12,999 nucleotides of DNA, from positions 1 through 12,999 of the forward strand of contig JALUUA010000102.1 in assembly GCA_027021605.1 (NCBI GenBank), in the 5' to 3' direction. Source of the DNA: Candidatus Bipolaricaulota bacterium. GTDB taxonomy: Bacteria; Bipolaricaulota; Bipolaricaulia; RBG-16-55-9. The notes beneath the pieces were generated by a model, which saw only the letters and a list, made by a program, of their open reading frames with translations, was not told the DNA's origin and ran no database searches. The position numbers were made by a program, and so were the translations under genes. Below, in pieces: positions 6,457-12,999 of the stretch. The first letter of the stretch is position 1. Every line of letters starts with the position of its first letter.

Positions 6457-7707
6457 TTATAGTTCCTCGTCCCGATGGTCTGCCAGGGGTTCGTAGACGG
6501 CCTGCTCCTTGGGGAAGTGTTCCACCACCTTCAACTCCCCCCCGACCAAGCGCTCGATGTAGTGATCGTGGAACGCCTGATGGTCTTCGGAGCGCAGGAA
6601 CTTGTCGCCCTGCGGGAAGCCGAAGCCCTTCTCGACCTCGACGCCCTCCAGAAACACGACCAGATCGGGGTTGTCCGCGGGGGAGCGCCAGCCCGTCTCC
6701 TCGATCGCGCGCTTGAGGAGGTGGACGATCTCCCAACCGTACCAGTAGTGGGAGCCCGTGGTGGCGCGGCCCGTGTCCCGCTCCCGGCCCTCGGGGGTGA
6801 CGCCCACGGCCTCGCGGAACGCCGCGTCGAACTCCCGCCGGTCCTCGGGGACCTGGTCGAGCCTGCGGGGGTGGTTGGAGATGTACCACGTCCCCTCCAG
6901 GGAGGGATCGCCCTGGATCTCGATCCCGTCCACGGTGCCGATGACCCCGAAGAACTCCATTTTCTCCAACAGCCCGAGCTCGCCCGCGGTCCCCAGGAAG
7001 CGCAGGGCGTTCGCCCCGGGGAAGACGTGGAAGAGGACCTCCGTGCCCGGGTCAATTCGGCTCAGGAACGGCAGGAAGTCCGTGGTCTCCAGGGGCACGG
7101 AGACGACGTCCAGCACCGCGGCGCCCACCCCCTCGAGGAGGGGCGGCCAGGCGCGCGCGTGGCTCTCCCCAAACGAATACGCCGCGACCACGATCGTCCA
7201 GCGCCTTCCCAAATTTTCCACGGCCCAGCGGTGGGCCACCTGGGCGTGGGCCTGCACGGAATGGTTTAAGCGGAAGACGTAGCGATTCCCGGCCTCGCCC
7301 GTGATCTCCGTCGCCTCGCCCATGGGGAAGTAGACGACTTTCAGCTCCGCGGCCAGGGGCAGGGAGGCCAAGCTCACCCCGGAGTGCTGGGACCCGATAA
7401 CGATCCCCGCCCCCCGCTGGACGAGTTTTACGAAGGCATCCCGGCCCACGTCGGCACTCGTGGCCGTGTCCTCAACGAGAAGCTCCACGGGGCGGCCCGC
7501 GATCCCTCCCCCGTCGTTGACCTCGGCGACGGCCGCCTCGATGACCTTGCGGTGCCAGTAGCCGTAGTCGGGCAGAACGCCCGTGAGGTCCGCCTGGAGC
7601 CCCAGGAGGAGGGGGTCTTGCGCCCGCGCCCCCCTCCACGGGAGCAGGGACATCGCTCCCGCTCCCAAGAGCCCCCGGAGAAACGCCCGTCTCGTCATGC
7701 GGTGCAT
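6457..7707 (-). CDS. ABC-transporter substrate-binding protein, branched-chain amino acid/amide type, Tat signal
   Basis: A 416-residue periplasmic binding protein of the LivK/Peripla_BP_6 group, which captures small polar ligands such as branched-chain amino acids, amides or urea for an ABC importer. A twin-arginine signal (T-R-R-A-F-L-R-G followed by a hydrophobic stretch and A-R-A) lies at the N terminus. The mature part starts with L-L-L-G-L-Q-A-D-L-T-G-V and has the family's two-lobe pattern, including A-A-V-A-E-V-N-D-G-G-G-I-A-G-R-P-V-E-L and I-G-S-Q-H-S-G-V. The frame is open to 8013, but a good promoter sits at 7776-7748 and GGGAG lies ten bases before ATG 7707; ATG 7698 is an alternative. 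No permease or ATPase gene is beside it. Ligand unknown. Confidence 0.88.
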   Translation of the reverse strand: MHRMTRRAFLRGLLGAGAMSLLPWRGARAQDPLLLGLQADLTGVLPDYGYWHRKVIEAAVAEVNDGGGIAGRPVELLVEDTATSADVGRDAFVKLVQRGAGIVIGSQHSGVSLASLPLAAELKVVYFPMGEATEITGEAGNRYVFRLNHSVQAHAQVAHRWAVENLGRRWTIVVAAYSFGESHARAWPPLLEGVGAAVLDVVSVPLETTDFLPFLSRIDPGTEVLFHVFPGANALRFLGTAGELGLLEKMEFFGVIGTVDGIEIQGDPSLEGTWYISNHPRRLDQVPEDRREFDAAFREAVGVTPEGRERDTGRATTGSHYWYGWEIVHLLKRAIEETGWRSPADNPDLVVFLEGVEVEKGFGFPQGDKFLRSEDHQAFHDHYIERLVGGELKVVEHFPKEQAVYEPLADHRDEEL

Positions 7708-7747
7708 CCGTATCACGCTCCCGTTCGCTTTTCCCGCGCTCGACGCG

Positions 7748-7776
7748 AGTATACAGCGCAATGCTGTATTCAGCAA
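7748..7776 (-). promoter_or_regulatory. Sigma-70 promoter for the substrate-binding protein
   Basis: On the minus strand, TTGCTG (7776-7771), a 17-base spacer and TATACT (7753-7748), with a start near 7741 and a leader of about 34 bases. The -35 box lies inside the first operator-like dyad. Confidence 0.72.
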
Positions 7777-7793
7777 CGATGCTGTATTCGGCA
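7762..7793. promoter_or_regulatory. Two dyad-symmetric operator-like repeats
   Basis: TGCTGTATTCAGCA (7762-7775) and TGCTGTATTCGGCA (7780-7793) are direct copies 18 bases apart. Each is an inverted repeat with TGCTG and CAGCA (or CGGCA) arms. A further half-site, ATACAGC (7751-7757), overlaps the -10 box. The spacing of nearly two DNA turns and the overlap with the -35 and -10 boxes are typical of repressor sites. The cognate regulator is not identifiable here. Confidence 0.6.
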
Positions 7794-7805
7794 ACGGGGC
7801 CGGAC

Positions 7806-7835
7806 TTGTCCCCTTCGGGGGCTCGTGCCTAAAAT
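7806..7835 (+). promoter_or_regulatory. Probable sigma-70 promoter for the giant beta-helix gene
   Basis: TTGTCC (7806-7811), an 18-base spacer and TAAAAT (7830-7835). The spacer contains a CCCC-TTC-GGGG inverted repeat (7810-7820). The start would fall near 7842, just before the ribosome-binding site. Confidence 0.5.
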
Positions 7836-7858
7836 CCCGTCCCAAGGAGGGTGAGAAC

Positions 7859-10800
7859 GTGCGAATCGCGAGATCCCTGCGGGTTGGCGTCGGGCTTGGT
7901 GCGCTGGTCGCCGTGCTCCTTGCGGGGGCAGGGGCTCCGCGATCCCCAGCCTCCGGGGGCGCGGGGGAGGCCGACTGCGACCTCGTCCTCACCCCGGGCG
8001 ATGCCCTTCCCAAAGCCCTAGAGCAGGCCCCGCCGGGGGCGGAGGTCTGCCTGGCTCCGGGCGTCTATCCCGCGAGCGTCACGATCACGAAGGGCCTCAC
8101 GCTGCGCGGGCTGGGGAACTCCCCGGAGGACGTGGTGCTCCAGGGGGCGGAGGCGGGCAAGCCCGTCGTCTTCGTGCGCAGCCTCCGCGGGCAGCCCTCC
8201 CCGCGCGTGGCGCTGATCCGGCTCACCCTGGAGCGCGCGCTCCGGGTGGAGCTCTTCGCCCGCCAAGAGCCTCCCCGGGCCGGTTTTTGCTACGACTGGC
8301 TCCGATGTCCCTTCGGGCTGCAGGTGGAGCCCCTGCGCGGTCCGGTTCCCTCGCCCGGCCCCCGGGAAGGGGAGAATCCCGAGATCGCCGAGGACCCTCC
8401 CTCCACGCCTCCGATGCCCTCGACGCCCCCGACGCCCCCCGCGCCGCCGGAGGGCCCGGAGGGACCGTCCGCCCGGGTCGTTCTCCAGGGCGTCCGCATC
8501 CGGGAGAACGGCATGGGAGGGATCTACGCGAGCGGTCGGGCGTCGGTGACGCTCGAGAACACAACGATCCTGCAGGAGACGTTTGCTTCCGTGTACGCCT
8601 ACGGGAGCTCCCGCGTGCAGGCGTCCAACAGCCGGCTGGGGTGGCTGCAGGCGGGCGCTGAGGCCGAAGTCCGGGTGGAGAGCTCGGAGCTGGACTTCGT
8701 AAGCGGCGGCGGTTCCGCCGGGGTGGAGCTGCGGAACGCCCAGCTCTCCGGTCTCCGGCTCGGGGAGGAGGCGGAAGCCCTCTTGATCGGCTCCCAGGTC
8801 GTCGGCGGGAGGAACGGCGTAATTCTCACGGGACGATCGAAGCTCGTCCTCGAGGGGACGCGGATCGCGGACCACCGCGTCTGCGGGCTTGACGTGCGGT
8901 CCCCGGACGCCCGGGTCGTCGTGCGGGGAGAGGACAACGAGGTGGTGGAAAACTTCCTCGATCTCTGCGGACGGGCCCCCGCCTCGCTCTACCGCCCCCG
9001 GGTTCCTCAAACGGACGCCCAGGAGGTGCGGGTCCCCGACGACTATCCCTCCCTCCAGGAGGCGGTGGACGCCGTGGCCCCGGGCGGGACGGTGACGCTT
9101 ACGATCACCCCCGTGCGCGCCCAAGGGGTTGTGGTCTGGAAGCCGGTGACCCTGCGGGGTCAGGGATCGAGCAAAACGCTGCTTAGGGCCCGCCTCTCCG
9201 TGCTGGAGGCGGCCGCCCCCTTCCGACTGGAAGACCTGCGCCTGACCCCGGATTCCCTCAACATCGACTTGAGGGGAAGCACTTGGACTGCTCCCCCCGC
9301 GCTCTCCCTCTACGCGGACGGGGAGCTGGAAAGCGTCATCGTAAGCAGCAACCCCGAGGGGAACGGGATCGTCGTGGGCGGGCAAGCCCGCGTGCGGGTG
9401 CAAAACGCCACGGTGAGCGGGAACGATTGGACCGGGATGGTGATCCGCGAGGGCGCGATCGTCGAGGTGACGAACTCCCGCTTCTTCGCCAATCGGTTCT
9501 ATGGGCTGGAGGTCGACGGCCCAGCGCAGGCGACGGTCCGCCGCTCGACCCTCTTTAACGGGGACGGCCTCGCCGCCCACGACGAGGCCCGTTTGGAGGT
9601 CTACGAGGTAGTCGTCCTGGATGCCAAGCTGGGGCTGGAGGTCTTCAACGGCCCCACGGTGATCCTTCAAGAGGTGACCATCCGTCGGGGTGGAGAGGGC
9701 GTCCGCGTGGGGGGCCGCACGGAGCGGATGGCCCGCCTCGTCCTCGAGCGGGTGACCGTGGAGGAGAGCCGCTCGGAAGGGCTCATCCTGGGGAATCCGG
9801 CCCACGTCGTCCTTCGGGATTCCCTCCTGCGCGCCAGTGGCTACGAGGGGATCGAGATCCGCGATCGAAACGTTGTTCTTGATCTTTACAACACCACGAT
9901 CGTGGAGAGCGGAGGCTGTGGGATACTCGCCTCCTACCCCGCTCGGATCTCGGGCGGGGACAACCCGATTTACGGGAACCGACCCGATCTGTGCGGGTAC
10001 GTGCCTCCGGAGATCCGCCGGCCCCGCGTCCCGGAGACGGACGCCCGCGAGGTGCGGGTCCCGGAGGACTACGCCCGCATCCAAGACGCGATCGACGCCG
10101 TGGCCCCGGGCGGGACCGTCTACCTCCCGGAGGGGGAGTTCGAGGAGGCGATCACGCTCTGGAAGCCCCTTACGCTCAAGGGGGTGGGCGAGCGGGAGAC
10201 GTCCTTCCGCCGCTCGAAGGGCTTTGCTCCCCTGCTCTCGATCCCCCACGGCGTCGAGGGCGTGCGCCTGGAGGATCTGGGCATCTCGGAAGCCTACGAC
10301 GTGGGGATCTTAGTGTACGGGGCGGCGGAGCTGGTGCGGGTCTCCGTGAGGGATGCGGGCGGCTGCTGCGATGGGGGGATCTTGGCCACCGGCTCCGCGC
10401 GCCTCTCCCTCGAGGGGGTGACGGTCCGCCAAAGCCCCGAGGGGCTAACGCTGGAGGGGTCCGCCCGCGCCGAGGTGCGCGACTCCTGGTTCCTCGACAA
10501 CGCGGAAGGGATCGTCGTGAGGGAGGGGGCCCGGCTGGTCCTCCGCGGGAGCCGGGTGGAGCTCAACGACGTGGGCCTCCAAGTCGAGGGCGCCGAGGTG
10601 GACCTGCAGGGGGTGCGCGTCGCGGCGAACGAGACGGCCGGCTTGGTGATCGAGGGGGACGGACGGGTGAGCGTGCGCGACTCCCGGATCGAGGACAACG
10701 GGGAAAAGGGGATCGTCGTCCGGGGGCAGGCTTCCGTTCGGCTGGAGGGCAACGAGATCCGCGGCCATTTCGGGGGATGTGCCCTCGAGGTCGAATCCGA

Positions 10801-12999
10801 GGCGGCCTCCGCCATTGGTGGGGATAACGCGCTCGACGAGAACGTCTTACCGCTGTGTGGGTACGCTCCCGCCTCGCTGCGGCGGCCCCTGGTGCCGGAG
10901 ACGTCCCTCACGGAGATCCGGGTGCCGGGCGAGTACGCGACCCTTCAGGAGGCCGTCGACGCCCTCGCCCCCGGGGGGACCCTCCTCGTCGAGGGGGAAG
11001 TGGCGGGCCGCGTGATCGTCACGAAGCCGCTCACGATCCGGGGCGGAGTCCCCAACGCGTCCGAGGAAGGGCGGGCGATCTGGCGCCCCGAGGACCCCGG
11101 GAGCCTCCTGCTGCTCCTCCCCTTCGGCGTCGAGGGCGAGGTGCGGGTCGAGGGGCTGGATATGAGGGGGGATCCCGCTTCGCTGGCCGCGCTCGCCTGG
11201 GGCGGGCGGCTCCGCATGCGGGACGTGCGCGTCGTCGGGATCGGCGGGGGGTTGATCGCCCAGGGTCCCGGCTCCGTCGTCCTGGAGGACGTCCGGGTGG
11301 AGGGGGGCGAGGTCGGGCTCACCTTCGGGGGCACCCTCGACGTCTGGTTGCGGCGGGTGACCGTCTCCGGGCAGGGGGAATGGGCCCTGGGCGCGGTGGA
11401 ATCCCCCCGGATTCGCGTCGAGGACTCCACGTTTGTGGGCAATCGTCGGGTGGGGATCCTGCTCGGCGACGGGGCCGAGGGGGTCCTCCTCCGCACGGAG
11501 GTGCGGGACAACTCGAACCTCCTCTTCCCCGCCGTGGTGGTGGCCCAAGGGGCGCGACTGCTCGTCTCCCGGTCGCTCATCGCCCGCAACGACGAGGGCG
11601 GGCTCTGGGCCCATGAGGGCGCTTCCCTGGTCGTGGAGGACTCCGAGGTGATGGAAAACGGCAGCGGCGGCTTCGACGGGATCGGGATCTCGGTGAGCGA
11701 GGGCGCGGAGGCCCGCATCGTCCGGACGGCGATCGCGGACAACCTCTGGAGGGGGATCTCGGTGATCGAGTCGGGCCGCGTGATCGTGGAAGATTCGCTC
11801 CTTGCGCGCAACGGCGGGGAGGGCCTCTTCGCCAAGAGCGGGGCCCAGGTGGAGGTGTACAACAACGCGTTCGTGGAGAACGGGGAGTGCGCCCTCTGGG
11901 CCGAGGAGGAGGGCGTGCAGATCACGGGCACCCCCAACGTGATGCGGGGGAACTTCATGGACCTCTGCGGGTACGTCCCCGCCTTCCTGCGGGAGCCCCT
12001 GGCCCCCCAGACGGCGAGCGCCACCGTCCGGGTCCCGGAGGACTACGCCACGGTCCAGGAGGCGTTGGACGCCGTGCCGCCCGGCGGGACGGTCCTCCTG
12101 GGAGAGGGGCGCTTCGAGGGCGCGATCACGGTGGGGAAGCCCGTCACCCTCGTAGGGGCGGGGCGGGAGGCGACGGTCCTGCTGCAGACGATCTCCGTGC
12201 TCGCGGGCGTCGAGGGGGTCCGCCTGCGCGACCTCGGGGTGAGGGTGAGCTTCTCGGAGGGGAGCGGACTCCTCGTCTACGGGGCGGTCGCCCTCGAGGA
12301 CGCCGACGTCTCGTACAACGCCGGCGGGGGGTTGATCCTCTACGATCCCGCCTTTGTGGAGCTTCGCAACGTGCGCCTGCAGGAGAACGACCACTGGGCC
12401 GCCTTGCTCATCCGCAGCGCACGCCTGTGGGCGGAAGGCTCCCTCTTCGAGGGGAGCGGGTTCTCCGGGCTCCACTTGACGGGCGAGTCCTCTATAGACG
12501 TTCAGAACTCCCTCGTACGGGGCAACGACATGGAGGGCATCTCCCTGCAGGACGCCAGCACGGCGACGCTCCGGAACGTGGAAGTTCGGGAGAACGGGCA
12601 GGCCCGGGTCTACGCGGGGATCCGCGTCTTTGGCGGGTCTCGGCTCTCCCTCCTTCAATCGCAAGTTGTGGGCAACGGGGGGAGCGGGGTCGAGGTGGTG
12701 ACCCTCTTTTCCCGCGACACGGCGCGGGCGGTCATCGACGGCTCCCGGATCGAGGGGAACGGCTACAGCGCTCTCTGTTCGCGATCGGACGTCTTCTGCA
12801 ACGGGCTCTTCCTTTCGGGAAACGTCGAACTCCTTCTGAAGGACTCCGCGCTGCGGGGGAACGCCGACTGGGGCTTGGCCGTTGAGGATGAAGCCTGCGG
12901 CTACGGCCGCAGTCGCTTCCCCGGGCGCGTGGAGCTCGCCGGGGAGAACGTCTTCGAGGGGAACAACACCTCGGGGAACTTGGACGGGAAGGGCAACCC
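7859..12999 (+). CDS. Giant secreted protein of tandem right-handed beta-helix domains (3' end outside window)
   Basis: The frame is open from GTG 7859 (AAGGAGG eight bases upstream) to the window edge, at least 1713 residues. Residues 1-26 are a signal peptide. Five domains follow. Each opens with a pectate-lyase/NosD-style header like P-E-D-Y-A-T-x-Q-E-A-V-D-A, then P-G-G-T and K-P-x-T-L-x-G-x-G; the first header, at about residue 44, is more diverged. Headers 2-5 begin at residues 389, 731, 1019 and 1389. Each domain then runs as rungs of 22-23 residues such as G-I-V-V-R-E-G-A-R-L-V-L, the pattern of parallel beta-helices. The first domain holds a proline-rich insert at about 160-200. No catalytic motif is evident, so a structural, adhesive or glycan-binding surface role is possible but unproven. 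Confidence 0.9.
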   Translation, partial: MRIARSLRVGVGLGALVAVLLAGAGAPRSPASGGAGEADCDLVLTPGDALPKALEQAPPGAEVCLAPGVYPASVTITKGLTLRGLGNSPEDVVLQGAEAGKPVVFVRSLRGQPSPRVALIRLTLERALRVELFARQEPPRAGFCYDWLRCPFGLQVEPLRGPVPSPGPREGENPEIAEDPPSTPPMPSTPPTPPAPPEGPEGPSARVVLQGVRIRENGMGGIYASGRASVTLENTTILQETFASVYAYGSSRVQASNSRLGWLQAGAEAEVRVESSELDFVSGGGSAGVELRNAQLSGLRLGEEAEALLIGSQVVGGRNGVILTGRSKLVLEGTRIADHRVCGLDVRSPDARVVVRGEDNEVVENFLDLCGRAPASLYRPRVPQTDAQEVRVPDDYPSLQEAVDAVAPGGTVTLTITPVRAQGVVVWKPVTLRGQGSSKTLLRARLSVLEAAAPFRLEDLRLTPDSLNIDLRGSTWTAPPALSLYADGELESVIVSSNPEGNGIVVGGQARVRVQNATVSGNDWTGMVIREGAIVEVTNSRFFANRFYGLEVDGPAQATVRRSTLFNGDGLAAHDEARLEVYEVVVLDAKLGLEVFNGPTVILQEVTIRRGGEGVRVGGRTERMARLVLERVTVEESRSEGLILGNPAHVVLRDSLLRASGYEGIEIRDRNVVLDLYNTTIVESGGCGILASYPARISGGDNPIYGNRPDLCGYVPPEIRRPRVPETDAREVRVPEDYARIQDAIDAVAPGGTVYLPEGEFEEAITLWKPLTLKGVGERETSFRRSKGFAPLLSIPHGVEGVRLEDLGISEAYDVGILVYGAAELVRVSVRDAGGCCDGGILATGSARLSLEGVTVRQSPEGLTLEGSARAEVRDSWFLDNAEGIVVREGARLVLRGSRVELNDVGLQVEGAEVDLQGVRVAANETAGLVIEGDGRVSVRDSRIEDNGEKGIVVRGQASVRLEGNEIRGHFGGCALEVESEAASAIGGDNALDENVLPLCGYAPASLRRPLVPETSLTEIRVPGEYATLQEAVDALAPGGTLLVEGEVAGRVIVTKPLTIRGGVPNASEEGRAIWRPEDPGSLLLLLPFGVEGEVRVEGLDMRGDPASLAALAWGGRLRMRDVRVVGIGGGLIAQGPGSVVLEDVRVEGGEVGLTFGGTLDVWLRRVTVSGQGEWALGAVESPRIRVEDSTFVGNRRVGILLGDGAEGVLLRTEVRDNSNLLFPAVVVAQGARLLVSRSLIARNDEGGLWAHEGASLVVEDSEVMENGSGGFDGIGISVSEGAEARIVRTAIADNLWRGISVIESGRVIVEDSLLARNGGEGLFAKSGAQVEVYNNAFVENGECALWAEEEGVQITGTPNVMRGNFMDLCGYVPAFLREPLAPQTASATVRVPEDYATVQEALDAVPPGGTVLLGEGRFEGAITVGKPVTLVGAGREATVLLQTISVLAGVEGVRLRDLGVRVSFSEGSGLLVYGAVALEDADVSYNAGGGLILYDPAFVELRNVRLQENDHWAALLIRSARLWAEGSLFEGSGFSGLHLTGESSIDVQNSLVRGNDMEGISLQDASTATLRNVEVRENGQARVYAGIRVFGGSRLSLLQSQVVGNGGSGVEVVTLFSRDTARAVIDGSRIEGNGYSALCSRSDVFCNGLFLSGNVELLLKDSALRGNADWGLAVEDEACGYGRSRFPGRVELAGENVFEGNNTSGNLDGKGN
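8963..9091 (+). repeat. Interdomain junction 1 of the giant protein (43 residues)
   Basis: It encodes L-C-G-R-A-P-A-S at the end of the first helix domain, a proline-rich R-P-R-V-P-Q-T linker, and the next domain's header up to P-G-G-T. It contains C370. It has the same length as the other three junctions. Confidence 0.8.
9989..10117 (+). repeat. Interdomain junction 2 of the giant protein (43 residues)
   Basis: L-C-G-Y-V-P-P-E, linker R-P-R-V-P-E-T-D, then header E-V-R-V-P-E-D-Y and P-G-G-T. It contains C712. It starts 1026 bases after junction 1. Confidence 0.8.
10853..10981 (+). repeat. Interdomain junction 3 of the giant protein (43 residues)
   Basis: L-C-G-Y-A-P-A-S, linker R-P-L-V-P-E-T, then header E-I-R-V-P-G-E-Y and P-G-G-T. 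It contains C1000. It starts 864 bases after junction 2, the shortest domain. Confidence 0.8.
11963..12091 (+). repeat. Interdomain junction 4 of the giant protein (43 residues)
   Basis: L-C-G-Y-V-P-A-F, linker E-P-L-A-P-Q-T, then header T-V-R-V-P-E-D-Y and P-G-G-T. It contains C1370. It starts 1110 bases after junction 3. Confidence 0.8.

Noticed and set aside
7762..7793. Naming the operator as a LexA, Fur or other known site
   Set aside because: The TGCTG-N4-CAGCA dyad does not match a classical consensus that I can name with confidence, so only a generic operator is called.
7708..8013. Upstream extension of the substrate-binding protein frame
   Set aside because: It would run through the promoter and operators and into the opposite gene; the twin-arginine signal starts at 7707/7698.
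8018..10249. Long open frame of 743 codons on the minus strand
   Set aside because: It lies opposite the giant beta-helix gene, has low-complexity R/G/P/H-rich sequence with no family motif, and results from the high GC content. The plus frame has a signal peptide, repeats and a ribosome-binding site.
10847..12664. Second long minus-strand open frame of 605 codons
   Set aside because: Same reason: a mirror of the repeated beta-helix coding sequence, with no start signals or recognisable domain.
7859..12999. CRISPR array or DNA-level satellite in the repeated region
   Set aside because: The repeats are about one kilobase apart, in frame, and conserved mainly at protein level; they are protein domains.

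Overview
The window is a dense, very GC-rich stretch of a bacterial chromosome carrying twelve substantially visible genes plus the probable first codons of a thirteenth. It has no rRNA, tRNA, CRISPR or insertion sequence that I can recognise. The ferredoxin closely resembles the seven-iron ferredoxin of Thermus, the sigma factor is a compact housekeeping sigma-70, and two secreted right-handed beta-helix proteins are present. This suggests a deep-branching, possibly thermophilic bacterium. Beta-helix-rich lineages such as Bipolaricaulota (Acetothermia) are one candidate, but this is a weak guess from gene style, not a proof.

Left part (1-4139), mostly housekeeping: a small four-helix membrane protein (PF04020 type) and a rhomboid protease are transcribed divergently from back-to-back promoters. 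Then, all on the minus strand, come a seven-iron ferredoxin, a small membrane-anchored winged-helix protein, a stand-alone LigD-type 3'-phosphoesterase only 16 bases behind the housekeeping sigma factor gene, and a DoxX-family membrane protein.

Middle part (4284-7707): divergent from doxX is a secreted protein joining a NosD-like beta-helix to a zinc metalloprotease domain whose motifs match those of anthrax lethal factor. It converges on a DUF433/DUF5615 toxin-antitoxin-like pair. Next comes an orphan ABC-transporter substrate-binding protein with a Tat-type signal.

Right part (7859 to the edge): one enormous secreted protein (at least 1713 residues, running off the window) built of five tandem beta-helix domains. 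They are joined by linkers of exactly 43 residues and bear a repeated cysteine pair at the end of each completed domain. It is divergent from the substrate-binding gene, and the shared intergenic region holds two dyad-symmetric operator-like repeats.

Ten promoter candidates fit the sigma-70 consensus, eight of them with a 17-base spacer and two with 18. This is consistent with the sigma factor encoded here. No convincing intrinsic terminator was seen. No gap between genes exceeds 300 bases; the largest (4140-4355) holds two divergent promoters, a pentamer repeat and a perfect hairpin. The most unusual items are the lethal-factor-like protease fusion and the modular giant beta-helix protein.
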